Assembly (NCBI GenBank): GCA_037974665.1
Contig: CM075768.1
Coordinates: 8,147,501-8,211,500 of the forward strand
DNA length: 64,000 bases
Direction of reading: 5' to 3'
From: Ehretia macrophylla
Lineage: Eukaryota; Streptophyta; Magnoliopsida; Boraginales; Ehretiaceae
The notes under the pieces: generated by a model
What the model saw: the letters and a program-made list of their open reading frames with translations, nothing else
Told to the model about the DNA's origin: nothing
Databases searched by the model: none
Program-made: the position numbers and the translations under genes
In this document: positions 47,445 to 57,428 of the stretch, in pieces
Layout: every line of letters starts with the position of its first letter
How positions within the stretch are numbered: position 1 is the first letter of the stretch

Positions 47445-48850
47445 ATGCACGGGCACCGTTCCTTAATACCGGAACTCGCCCCGTTTGATCCCGAACCCCA
47501 GAAAACTCCGCGAAGGAAAGTCCAAGTCCTAATGGCGGAACAAGAAGGAATACAAAACCTACCGCCTCTTCCTATAGCTCAACCTGTTAATCGACCCATA
47601 AATCCACAAATGACTTTTCGTCAACATTTCTCTCCTGGCGATTACAATCCTGAATTTGCCATAGCCCCACCAGCTCTTTGCAATGTTAATTTTGAGCTTA
47701 AGATAGGCACCATTTTGAATTTTCCTTCCTTTTACGGGAAGAGCAACGAAAGCCCTCACGCTCACATCATACAATTCTTGTAGGCATGTTCTATGTTTTA
47801 CATCCCTAATATGAGCAGTGAGATTATTCAACTGCGTCTATTTCCATTTTCCTTAAAAGACAAAGCCAAATAGTGGCTAAATCATTTAGACGTAGGGGTT
47901 ATTACATCTTGGGGAGAACTTATTCGGAAATTCTTACATAGGTTATTTCCAATGGCCAAAACCACTACTTTGCTAACAGACATCATGTCATTTGTTCAGT
48001 CGGACTTAGAGCTTTTTCATGAAACTTGGGAAAGATTTATTGATCTTAGGAATCAGCGTCCCCACCATGGGTTTGCACATCACGAACTCTTGCATTATTT
48101 CTTTAAAAGTCTTACACCTCAGTAGAAAATGATAGTAAATGCAATGAGCAATGAAGGTTTCTATAACCTCATAGCGGGCGAAGCTTGGAGTAGAATAGAG
48201 AATATAGCTGAAGAATTTCTTCAGAACACAACTATAGATAGAGAAACTAAGAGCACCCATAACCCCCAAAAGAGGGCACTTTCGAGGTTAACTCTGATTT
48301 CCATTTGAATGATAAAGTAGATGTCCTAGCCCAACAAGTAGAAAAATTCATCTCTCTAGGGTCTACTTCTTCACAAGTTCCTCAAATCACGGAAATTTGT
48401 GTCGTACGTTTTGTAGTAAATCATTCTACTCTGGACTGTGAAATCAGTTCACAATTTCTCGAATTCATGCAAGAACAAGTCTATGCCATTCAAGGATATA
48501 CGAGAAATTATGATACTTATTCTAACATGTATAATCTTGGCTGGCGAGATAATCCCGCATTTTCATGGCGACAAAGGAATCAAGGGCCCCAAGAAAACTT
48601 TGAGCCTCGTTTCCCTCAACAGCCATATCAAAGGCCACAAAATCCTAACCCTTCTAGTTTTTACCAAGTCTAGAAAGAACCGTTCCGAACACAACGAAAC
48701 AATTTTCCCGCTCTTCCTCATACACAGTTATCATTTGATGACAATTTTGATAAACTCTTACAAGTGGTCCAAGTTCATCAAAAGTCTATTGCTAAACTTG
48801 AAGGACATATTGGGCAGTTGGCCCAAAATATAAGCAGGAGAGATAAGGGG
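47445..48850 (+). pseudogene. gag: Athila-like gag, broken
   Basis: After a leader, the frame from 47445 gives FELKIGTILNFPSFYGKSNE, then IQLRLFPFSLKDKAK, WERFIDLRNQRPHHGF and LHYFFKSLTPQ, which is the Athila/Tat capsid pattern. Three in-frame TAG stops (47781, 47871, 48123) all look like former CAG codons. After a frameshift (48305-48673) the nucleocapsid part reads NYDTYSNMYNLGWRDNPAFS, and the CCHC knuckle is reduced to a degenerate C/H series. Later text (SIAKLEGHIGQLAQNISRR) is the usual C-terminal coiled stretch. Confidence 0.85.
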
Positions 48851-48959
48851 TAAACTTCTGTCTCAGACCGTGGAAAATCCACGAGGACAATGTAGTAATG
48901 TTCAAACTGAGACCGACCAAGAATAGGCTAAGGCCGTAACTACCCTTAAGAATGGGAAA

Positions 48960-49865
48960 GTGATAGACAAGGAGGTTAGAAAGAAGAATAGAGATGTTCC
49001 TGAGGAAAGAGATGAACATGAGATCGAGGATTTAAGCAACGATGTTGATGACTCCCATAGGAATGAAAACCCAATAGTAGAGCCTATAGTTGAACCCTCA
49101 TCCCAAGCACCTTTCCCAATAGCTTTATCCTGTCTGAAGCCGAGTTTTGATCTAAAACAGCTCAAGGTCTTAGAGCATTTGAAAAAAAGTAAGATCAATC
49201 TACCTTTCGCAGAGGTAATACAACAAATCCCTGCCTATGCCAAATTTCTGAAGAATTTGTGTGTGAAAAAGAGACGGACCACTTCTATTCCTAAGAAGGT
49301 CCGTCTTACTGAAAAGGTTAGTAACATCTACACTAGAGGGTTTCCTCAACAGTGCAGTGACCCATGAGCTTTCACTATTCTATGTCTCATTAATGACTAA
49401 TGCATTGAAAGCGCTCTGCTGGACTTAGGGTCTAGTGTTAACCTAATCCCTCACACAGTTTACCAAAGGTTAGGTCTTGGAGTGTTAACACCCACAAATT
49501 TGACCTTCTAACTGGCAGATAATCTAAGTAAAGACCTCGAGGTATTGTAGAGGATGTCATCGTTAGAATAGAAAAATTTCTGTCTCCCAGTGAATTTTAT
49601 AGTGTTAGATATGGACTTAGGCCCTGATAACAAAAATACCACTCCCGTTTTACAAGGCAGATTTTTCCTAGCAATGGCTGATGCTGTTATTTACTGTAAG
49701 ACGGGAATGATAGAATTGACCTTTGGGAAAATGAGAACTAAGTTGAGGGTTGCTGATGCAGCCAACAAGTTGAACCAAGATGAGGAAGAAGAATGCTTCC
49801 ATTTAGATACCATTGACTCATGCATAAATAAGTTTGCCCATTCAATCTTAACTCCTGATGACTAA
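48960..49865 (+). pseudogene. pol: Athila-like protease region, broken
   Basis: The frame at 48960-49367 (acidic linker, then LKVLEHLKKSKINLPFAEVI and QIPAYAKFLKNL) leads into the protease. That reads LLDLGSSVNLIPHTVYQRLG near 49410, with LDLGSS in place of the usual CDLGAS. The frame from 49590 continues NFIVLDMDLGP and GRFFLAMADAVI, the conserved end of this protease. Stops near 49365, 49510 and 49550 interrupt it. Confidence 0.82.
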
Positions 49866-49890
49866 ATAGCAGAGCTAGAGCGGCTCTTGT

Positions 49891-50343
49891 ATGAATGCAA
49901 CATTTCACCTGAAATGGTCGCCTCCGCATACATTGTCTGATCCAGATCAGATTGATCAAGTAACAACTTCTTTTCCTGAAGCCTCTGATTGCCCCACAAT
50001 TGAGTCTCCACCTGCGTTGGAACTCAAAACCTTGCCTGAACATCTTAAGTATGCCTACTTAGGACCTGAAGAGACCCTACCAGTCATCATTGCCTCAGAT
50101 TTGACTACCGAGAATGAAGTCAAACTCTTGAAAGTCTTAAGCACTCATAAAAAGGCAATAGGTTGGACAATTTCTAACTTGAAAGGAATTGATCCCTTTG
50201 TGTGTATGCACAAGATTCATCTCGAGGAAGGAGTCATTTTTTCTCGAGAATTCCAAAGGAGACTTAACCCAAAGATTGGGGATATTGTCCACAAAGAGAT
50301 CATCAAATTGCTTGATACATGTATTAGATACCCGATTTCTCAC
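49891..50343 (+). pseudogene. pol: Athila-like RT, N-terminal stub
   Basis: An open frame carries ALELKTLPEHLKYAYLG, HKKAIGWTISNLKGIDP, CMHKIHLEEG, FQRRLNPKIGDIVHKEIIKL and LDTCIRYPIS, the N-terminal block of gypsy Athila/Tat RT. Directly after YPIS the sequence becomes LTR (about 50344). The frame continues 40 codons into LTR by chance. Confidence 0.88.
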
Positions 50344-51558
50344 AGAGGTCAAAATAGTAAAAAATGCCTAAAAATGCCTCGGTCAATGCCCCGATCAAAA
50401 GTCAACATTCGGAGCCAAAAATTCAACAGAAGGGCCCTAGCGCCCTCAACAGAATCTTCCTAAAGCGGCACGTGCCGAGCGCTATTGAGGTGTGCTCTTT
50501 GAAATTCTGCCTATAAATACCCCCCTCCCCCAACCAAATTTTGTAATTAATTTTGGATTTAAATTATATTTTAATTAATTTCTTAATTAGTTTTAATTAG
50601 TTTAATTAATTAGTTAGTTTAATTTAGTAGTATTAGTAGAATACGGAGGAAGTCCCACCTAAGTAGTTCTTATTCGGGGAAATTTTGCCTGAATAGCTTT
50701 TAATAGAAAAACTCTTATTCGGGGGAAATTCAGCCCTAGTAACTCTTATTTGGGGGAAATTAGTTCTGCTCGAATAACTATTTAGCGTTGGACCTCTGCT
50801 CAAATTTCGGGAATCAGAAATACAAAGTCGTCATATCGGGGAAGCTTTTCTTGACTCTCTTATTTGTACTACTTGTATTTAATATTATGTCTGGGTAGAG
50901 CTATTATCTAGGGAAAGATATTGTAAATGATGGCCTTTTAATATATGGTCTCAAATTCAGTTATTTAATTCAATTGCATTATATGGCTTGCTTTAATTCA
51001 GTAGCATCTTTCATACATAATGCTTTTCAGTAGATGTTATGATTGCTTTACTTATCATCTTTCATACGTAATTCTTTTTAGTAGACGTTATGATAGCTTC
51101 ACTTTCGTGCCGTATATCTATGCTTTAATAGTGAATCAATAGCTTGACAACCTTAGATTCCATGACTATAGGTTATACCATAGTTCTAGTCTAGAAAGGA
51201 GATGTTGATTACTTAGTTGACTAGGTTAATGCTTGTAGCTTAACCCTTGCATGGGATTAGAGAACTTGAATGCTGAGCCTATATTGACTGCCTCTTTGCA
51301 TATCCATCCCCCTAGATTCCTCTCCCTCATATTCCACTTTTACTTACTTAGTTTAGTTTAGTTATAGTTTAGTTTACAAGCTACTTAAACTCTTTGCAAA
51401 ATTGTCACTTACTGCTTTAACACTTTCGCACTCTACTTCACTAACTACCTAATGCATTTCCCTGTGGAATTCGACTCTGCACTCAGATCCGTGCACTTGC
51501 GGGTTATTAAAACTCGGTCATTTTGTACCTATTTATAATGCACCATTTAATCGCATCA
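50344..51558 (+). repeat. 3' LTR of Athila-like element, 5'-truncated
   Basis: This aligns with the 5' LTR from about 45610 onward (shared GAGGTCAAAA at the junction) and has further internal deletions before 50510 and near 51205. It ends AATCGCATCA, followed by the GGTTG duplication. Confidence 0.88.
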
Positions 51559-53075
51559 GGTTGTTACAAAGGCGAGTCTACAAAGATAAGCTTGCATGTT
51601 AAATTCGTGTGGCTTCATTATAAGTTTAATGCCTAATATTCCATTAACATGAACCAATAGTCTAGTGTGTTCACTATAATTGTTTGAAGAATAATGACAT
51701 AATAAAAAAAGATGGATGACCTACTTCATTATCCGATACTACTTGGTTAATTGTTAAATGTCATGTATACGTGCTATGTGCTAAATATGGATACTAATAT
51801 GAATGTGCAAGTGAAGCAAAATGAAGCAGATGGTTGCAACCATAAAACAGATGCAGTAGTGTTCGTGTTGCACTGGGCAGCATCAGGCTCGCTAGACGAT
51901 GACACGACTACTAATGTTCTATTCCCTATCCCGAATGAACAAAGTGTTCATAGGGTGTGGGTCGTAGTTAGCATACATACAAAGTATTGCTTGGTGTAAC
52001 GGGGCAATGATTGTGATGGTGATATAAGGAGACGGCATCAGCGAAGTGAACGTTTCCTTAATAAATGATTCTTTACCTTGCTATTGATTGAACTATCATG
52101 CTTGTTGCATACTTATTGTTGCATGGCATGATTTCAAAAGGGTTTCCAAACTAAAAATGTTTTATAAAAACCCTTATCCCCTTCCCTTCATTGAGTTGGT
52201 GGAAACTCATTCCTATTTGCTAATATTTCAGGTAAGCCTGAAATAGAGTATATGTAGTACGTGATTGAGGAGGTCGTAGTTGAACCTGATGTTTGATATG
52301 CTTGTGGAATGTTGTTATTTTGTCTTAGATTTGTACATATTTGTGTTTAAAATCTTGTTTATGTATGATAAGTACGTTAACGTTTTGAATTGGCTGTGGT
52401 AGACTTCTGAAGTAGGTTATTAGCCTACTTGGCATATCTAGATTTACTAGACTTACAATGGTACATTTTGAATCTAGTACCCGGATTTATATTTAAATCG
52501 TGTTCTTATCTTGTGTACTTTTGAATTATAACTTTATGACATGTACATATTTGCGGGTTTAGGGTTCATTGACTTGTCTAGATATCATTAGGTATTCATC
52601 TAAGGCTTAGTGGTTTGTTGGACCGTAGTAGGTTGAATCAGGTAGTTTCGAATTCAATTCAAGATCATCACGATAATACTGTTAGGTTAATCACTATTTT
52701 TAATAATGATGTTATGCTGCCAACTGAATTTCAATTTCAGAAGAGCTTAGGCTACGGGAATTAGATAGGAATAATACTAAGTGAGTTAGGGACACCTAAA
52801 GAAGATGAAAAGTTTACTGCGTATATCAAGGAAAATGACTTTAGCTTAAGTTATATCTAATTGTTATTTCCAACGACTAATCGTCGCTCCCAAACTCTTT
52901 AGGTGCTATCATTTACAAAGACACATTTCTTGATGATTTGGAACCTATCAGTTATTAGTGCATGGACTAATGTAATGCACCTTAGCGGACTTAGGAAGAA
53001 TGATCTTCTTAAGCCCGTGGAATCACGATCCCAGATTGAACGGTGTAGGAATTATTAGGGTTATTAGACTAGCAG

Positions 53076-53086
53076 TGGTATCAGAG
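53076..53086 (+). promoter_or_regulatory. PBS-like site after LTR
   Basis: TGGTATCAGAG matches 11 bases of the initiator-tRNA PBS and lies one base after a CA end. If real, it marks the 5' LTR end of an element whose internal part has been lost. Confidence 0.55.
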
Positions 53087-53294
53087 ATCTTACTAGCAAA
53101 ATGGGGTTGTGACAATATAGATTAGATGAATCAAGGGCAACGGAACATTGGGTTGTTTTGTTGTTGCAGAAGGGATGGGTCAGGAACTGTGGATGAACTT
53201 GTTATGGTTATGGAAATAACTAAAGGACAAATTAAAAGAAAAGATTTAAGCTGAGAAATAAGGAGTATTTTCGTTGATTTTTTTAGTAATACAT

Positions 53295-53338
<44 letters not shown>

Positions 53339-53421
53339 TATTGTGCATAACACTTCTTTGGTGAATTCCCTCTAACATAATTCAGTTATAACAACTTCTT
53401 AGCTGTAGCTGATGTGTTTTC
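53087..53421. other. Spacer with (TA)19 microsatellite
   Basis: A pure 38-bp TA repeat lies at 53299-53336. Nothing else is recognisable. Confidence 0.8.
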
Positions 53422-54085
53422 TTAAGCCATAAAATCGTTCAAGTAGCTAGGCCTTGTCTTCATACGAGAACCTTTTCTTGGGCTTATGGTTGATGGTTCA
53501 CTTTGAGATACACTTCGTGGGCGTTTCACAGTTGGGCTAGTATCAGCTGTTATAACATTACCCTCGTTTGGAAGAGGAGCCTTGTCCTCATGGTTCAAAG
53601 ATGGGAATGCTGTACGGGCCTCCTGTATATCAATCCATGTGGCATCCTCAGGTGGAAAATGCTGCCATAGAACCAAAACTTGTTGGCGGGGTTGTCCTTA
53701 CTGCATGATAGTTCGAGTGGCCAGAATCTGCTGAGGCTCCAATTGCGGCAAAGTAAGATAAGGAGGAATGGTGATAGGCTGCTGACTGTGAGAAGTGAAA
53801 CCAACTGCCTTCTTAAGCAACAAAATATGGAAAACATTGTGAATTCTACTCGTGTTTAGAAGTTATAACCTGTATGTGACTGGACCAACCCGTTCGATGA
53901 CAGAGAAAGGGCCAAAAAACTATCTGCCCAACTTTTGGTTCCCATGTCCATGCACCATAAGCTATCGATAAGGTTGTAGACGAACCAGAAGCCAATCTTC
54001 TATCGAAAATTCTTTGTCAATGTGTTTCTCATCAGCCTGATGTTTGATGTGCTCTTGAGTAAGTTGCAAATCTTCTTGAGTAGCA
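53422..54085 (-). pseudogene. Chromovirus integrase C-terminus and chromodomain remnant
   Basis: On the minus strand: DKEFSIEDWLLVRLQPYR, GPFSVIERVGPVTYRL, SRIHNVFHILLLKKAV (53740-54020 region) and then LWQHFPPEDATWIDIQEART (53600-53676). This is the end of a Ty3/gypsy chromovirus integrase (GPY/F region) with its chromodomain, which in live elements binds modified histones to guide insertion. Stops and a frameshift between 53595 and 53680 show decay. The rest of the element is absent. The right side is cut by the LINE. Confidence 0.82.
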
Positions 54086-54089
54086 ATGG

Positions 54090-55050
54090 AGTGATGACTA
54101 GCGTAAGGACGAGGGGATGAGAGTCTAGTCTTTTCCCGATTACAATAGGATTACATCAAGGATCTGCCTTAAGCCCATACCTTTTCGTACTAGTCATGGA
54201 TAAACTCACTAGCCAAATCCAAGATGCAGTACTGTGTTGCATATTATTTGCGGATGATATTGTTTTGATAGATGGGTCTAGAGAAGGTGTAAATATTAAG
54301 CTAGAATTGTGGAGATCAACTTTAGAATCTAAGGGCTTTAAGCTAATCAGATCAAAGATAGAATATATGAAATATATGTTTAGCAAAAATAAGTCGATAA
54401 ATGAGATGGAGGTAAGATTAGACTGAGAAAGAATACAAGAAAAATAGAGTTTTAGATACTTGGGTTCTATGGTTCAACAAGATGGGGAGATTAATGCAGA
54501 CGTTGATCACATAATCAAAGCAGGATGGATGAAGTTGAGAAATGCGTCAGAAATCTTGTGTGATCGAAAAATACCACTTCAGCTAAAAGGAAAGTTCTAT
54601 AAGATAGCCATTAGGCCTGCTATGTTATATAGTTCGGAGTGTTGGACAGTGAAATGTCAACATATTCATAAAATATCGGTGGCTGAGATGAGAATGTTGA
54701 GATGGATATGTGGCAAAAACTAGGAAGGACAAGATTAGGAATAAGGTGATACGTGAAAGAGTATAAGTGAACCTAATTGAGGATAAGATGAGGAAAAATC
54801 ATCTGAGATGATTTGGCCATATCAAGAGACGACTTGTCGATGTTCCTGTTAAAAAGGTATAAATGTTTAGAAATAGTACACCAGAAGAGGGGTAGAGGTA
54901 GACCTAAGATGACTTGGACTAAGACAATTAGACGAGACCTTGCATGTATGGAGCTTATAGAAGAAATGGTTCTCGACAGGAACGAATGGTGTCGCATGAT
55001 CCATATTGCCGACCCCACCTAGTGGGACAAGCCTTAGTTTGGTTTGATTA
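54090..55050 (+). pseudogene. RTE-type LINE, 5'-truncated
   Basis: Plus-strand frames carry the RT core [18 protein letters not shown] (from about 54133), the catalytic [12 protein letters not shown] (54237-54272), [32 protein letters not shown] (54452) and [16 protein letters not shown] (54610). Then come [11 protein letters not shown], a basic RGRGRPKMTW tail and ADPT at the end (55010-55022). CCGACCCCACCTAGTGGGAC (55010-55029) is the typical 3' end of plant RTE LINEs. Stops at 54424 and 54721 and several frameshifts break it. The 5' part, including the endonuclease, is absent, as is common after incomplete reverse transcription. Confidence 0.88.
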
Positions 55051-56431
55051 TAGTTGGACACTCTAATTTTTTATTCGAATGTATCATGGCTGCAAGCTAT
55101 ATATCGGAGGAGGATGGGTGTTCTACTCTACCAATAGATAGTTGTCGATAAAATTGTAATGAGATGTCTATAGTTTTCATGTTTATGATTATTCACAGTT
55201 AATAACATTCTAAAATTGAATATAAAATTAAAAATAAATTCGAGAAGACTTATATGCTATAGGCTGAAGGTTTTGTAAAATAAATGCAAACATAATACCA
55301 AATTCCATAGAATACCACAAATCCCGAATCTAAAGAATATTTGAACACCAGATAAAGCCTGGGAGTAATGGTGAATACCAAAAAATATATGAAGTTTAGA
55401 TTAAGATTAAGGCCTTTAGTTTCCTTAAAACTTCTATCACACTGCCATGATGCTTATGGTTATTGGCACAAGTCTGGTAGGATACAACTTTTTCATCTTG
55501 CAATAGTAGACGACTAATTAAAAGACTCGGTGAATCGAATAACGTAGAATTCTCTCTATTTGATAATACAGACTCAATATGCATGTATAGTTTAGGAAAA
55601 CTCATTCTTCTTCTTGTCTTCTTCTTAATTTTTTTTTTAAATGCCCCTTTCTTCTTCATGTTAAAAACGACCTGGGTATTTATAGAAAAAAAATAAAATA
55701 GTTTTTTTACCAGAATAATGACCACTTAACAAATAGAATTAAACATTTCTGCTAAAAAATAAAACATGTATAACTGAAAACCCATTTATTTTTTATACTT
55801 ATTTCTAAAATAAATCTTGGATTAAATTTTGAATATGTTTATTTTTAGAATAAAATCTAAAATAAATCATGAAATAAATTGTAAAACCATTACATCCAAC
55901 AATAAAGTCATGATCGGATCGACATGATGACAAGAACCCAATTGGCTTTTTTTTTTCTCTGTGAAACAAACACACTTCCTCAATTTTATTTTTTCAAATT
56001 GATTCTTCAATTTTTTATTCATCATATTTTTTGGTTTGACTCATGAATATGTTATCCTCGTCTACTCATAAAGGGACATGCATATACTTAACCTTAATTC
56101 CAACAATCCTCCACATGATTGAAAACTAAATGGTCAGAATGCATAAAACCATGCAAAAACTAGAGAAAGCTTAATTAGAAAGATACTGCTTTGAGATAAG
56201 TAACTTTTGGCCTTGAACCTTCCCTAGTAAAAGTTATCAGATTTACTTGGTAAGTAGTGAATGTGGTGTCCTGAAATGTTCAACTCTTGTGTAAACAAGA
56301 TAATAGAACTCAAACAGTATCTTTCCAAACCATATTTAGATTTTCACGGTTGTGTTCATTGGGCCTGAACACCTTCTGATTTTAATGAGTATTCTAAATA
56401 ATTCAAACTTTGAAAAATCTCATAGGAGTGA
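55051..56431. other. Intergenic, with a candidate minus-strand LTR
   Basis: There is no gene. On the minus strand, GTGGAGGAT (plus 56109-56117) then TGTTGGAATTAAGG (plus 56095-56108) looks like a polypurine tract followed by an LTR start, and CTATAAATACCC (plus about 55673-55684) like its TATA box. The other LTR end was not found. The frame at 55396-55725 lies in this putative LTR. Confidence 0.35.
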
Positions 56432-57428
56432 TGAAACACCCCAATCCAATCCCAATGCGACAGACGAGGAAAGACAGACTAAATCTCCCCTGTACTGTGG
56501 ACAATCCAACACCTGTTCATACAAACTCAACACAAACATCCAACAACCTCATTTGAAATCCTATATAACATGCATGATAGGCTCAACATCTCTTTAACTT
56601 ATACTTTACAACTCAAGTTAATCAACATTACAAGTCCAAATTAATCTAAGTATGCATTTATTACATCTCCACAAAGACTATTAAACTTTCAACATTCTCT
56701 AAACATGAACAAGACAAAACTATGAACTATCACGAGCAAAATGGAACTCCATGGAAAATTAGGCCACACAACTTGCTAAACACTTCATAATCCACCTCAC
56801 TTCACCTGAAATTGTTAAAGAAAAAGGGGTGAGCAACCACGTGCTTAGTGAGGGGGAAAAACGGGGAGGTTTTAAAAGCCTTTCTATGGTGCAATGCACG
56901 TAAGTCATGTAACATGTATCAACAATAGATAAACTTCAAATAAATACCACAGGATAATAAGGAGCGATAAATACTCAATCAAGCTTTATGCAACATTAAC
57001 AAGCACTGGACAGTACACGAGGCATGAGAGCACTAAAAAAAGCAATGTAAGATTATGTAACCACTTTAGAAAATGATACGATTTCATTCCATCCTCATCA
57101 CTCCCACTTCCTTTGTTCATTTGCGATAACGATAGCAATAGAGATAGTGATAACCCCATATAACGCCGATGGGTATACTCCGGATGTACCCTGATAATCC
57201 TAAAACCCAACACCCCAAGACCTTTACTGACCAAGTGAGTGTGGGAATAGGACACGGAGGTTGTGCAACCAATCACTGGTAAGCCCGTTGCCGCCCAGTA
57301 GAGGCATAATACTTTTGTGCCTCAATAAAAGGTTGCACCCTTCGATATCACTTGATAATTCACTTAGTCATTCATTAAAGCAATCATTTCAATATGCACG
57401 TAAAAGGAGGGAACAAAAAGGTAGGGTG
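56432..57428 (-). repeat. Gypsy-type LTR, first part, broken by next element
   Basis: It starts TGAAACACCCCAATCC on the plus strand. The block at 57165-57350 (GGTATACTCCGGATGTACCC, AACACCCCAAGACCTTTAC, CCGTTGCCGCCCAGTAGAGG) matches the solo LTR at 30087-32917 (30738-30880) in order and orientation. The match stops at 57428, where the element at 57429 begins, at about the place where the 30958 stem-loop would be. The remainder should lie beyond the window. Confidence 0.75.

Larger units (their letters stand above)
45219..51558 (+). mobile_element. Athila-like Ty3/gypsy element with large pol deletion
   Basis: The element starts TGATGTGACTG and ends AATCGCATCA. It is flanked by an exact duplication, GGTTG (45214-45218 and 51559-51563). 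The PBS matches tRNA-Asp, the Athila/Tat hallmark. Gag and protease pseudogenes are followed by only the first part of RT, and the sequence then jumps into the middle of the 3' LTR at about 50344. Most of RT, RNase H, integrase and the first ~390 bp of the 3' LTR are missing. Confidence 0.9.
42915..53074 (+). repeat. Gypsy-type LTR (about 3.8 kb) interrupted by Athila-like element
   Basis: The left end is TGAAAGGCCCAGCATAATCC, directly after copia gag. The right end is most likely CTAGCA at 53069-53074, because TGGTATCAGAG (PBS-like) follows one base later. Segment 2 (51564-53074) contains GGTCGTAGTTAGCATACATA at 51960, comparable to the GGTCGTAGAATT core of the LTR at 8955 and in the same orientation. 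The Athila-like element plus one GGTTG copy sits inside. Contents have no coding potential. No second LTR is visible, so the element is incomplete, or this is a solo LTR ending at GTTGTGACA (53114). Confidence 0.6.

Noticed and set aside
53299-53336. (TA)19 as a functional site
   Set aside because: It is an ordinary microsatellite in AT-rich DNA.
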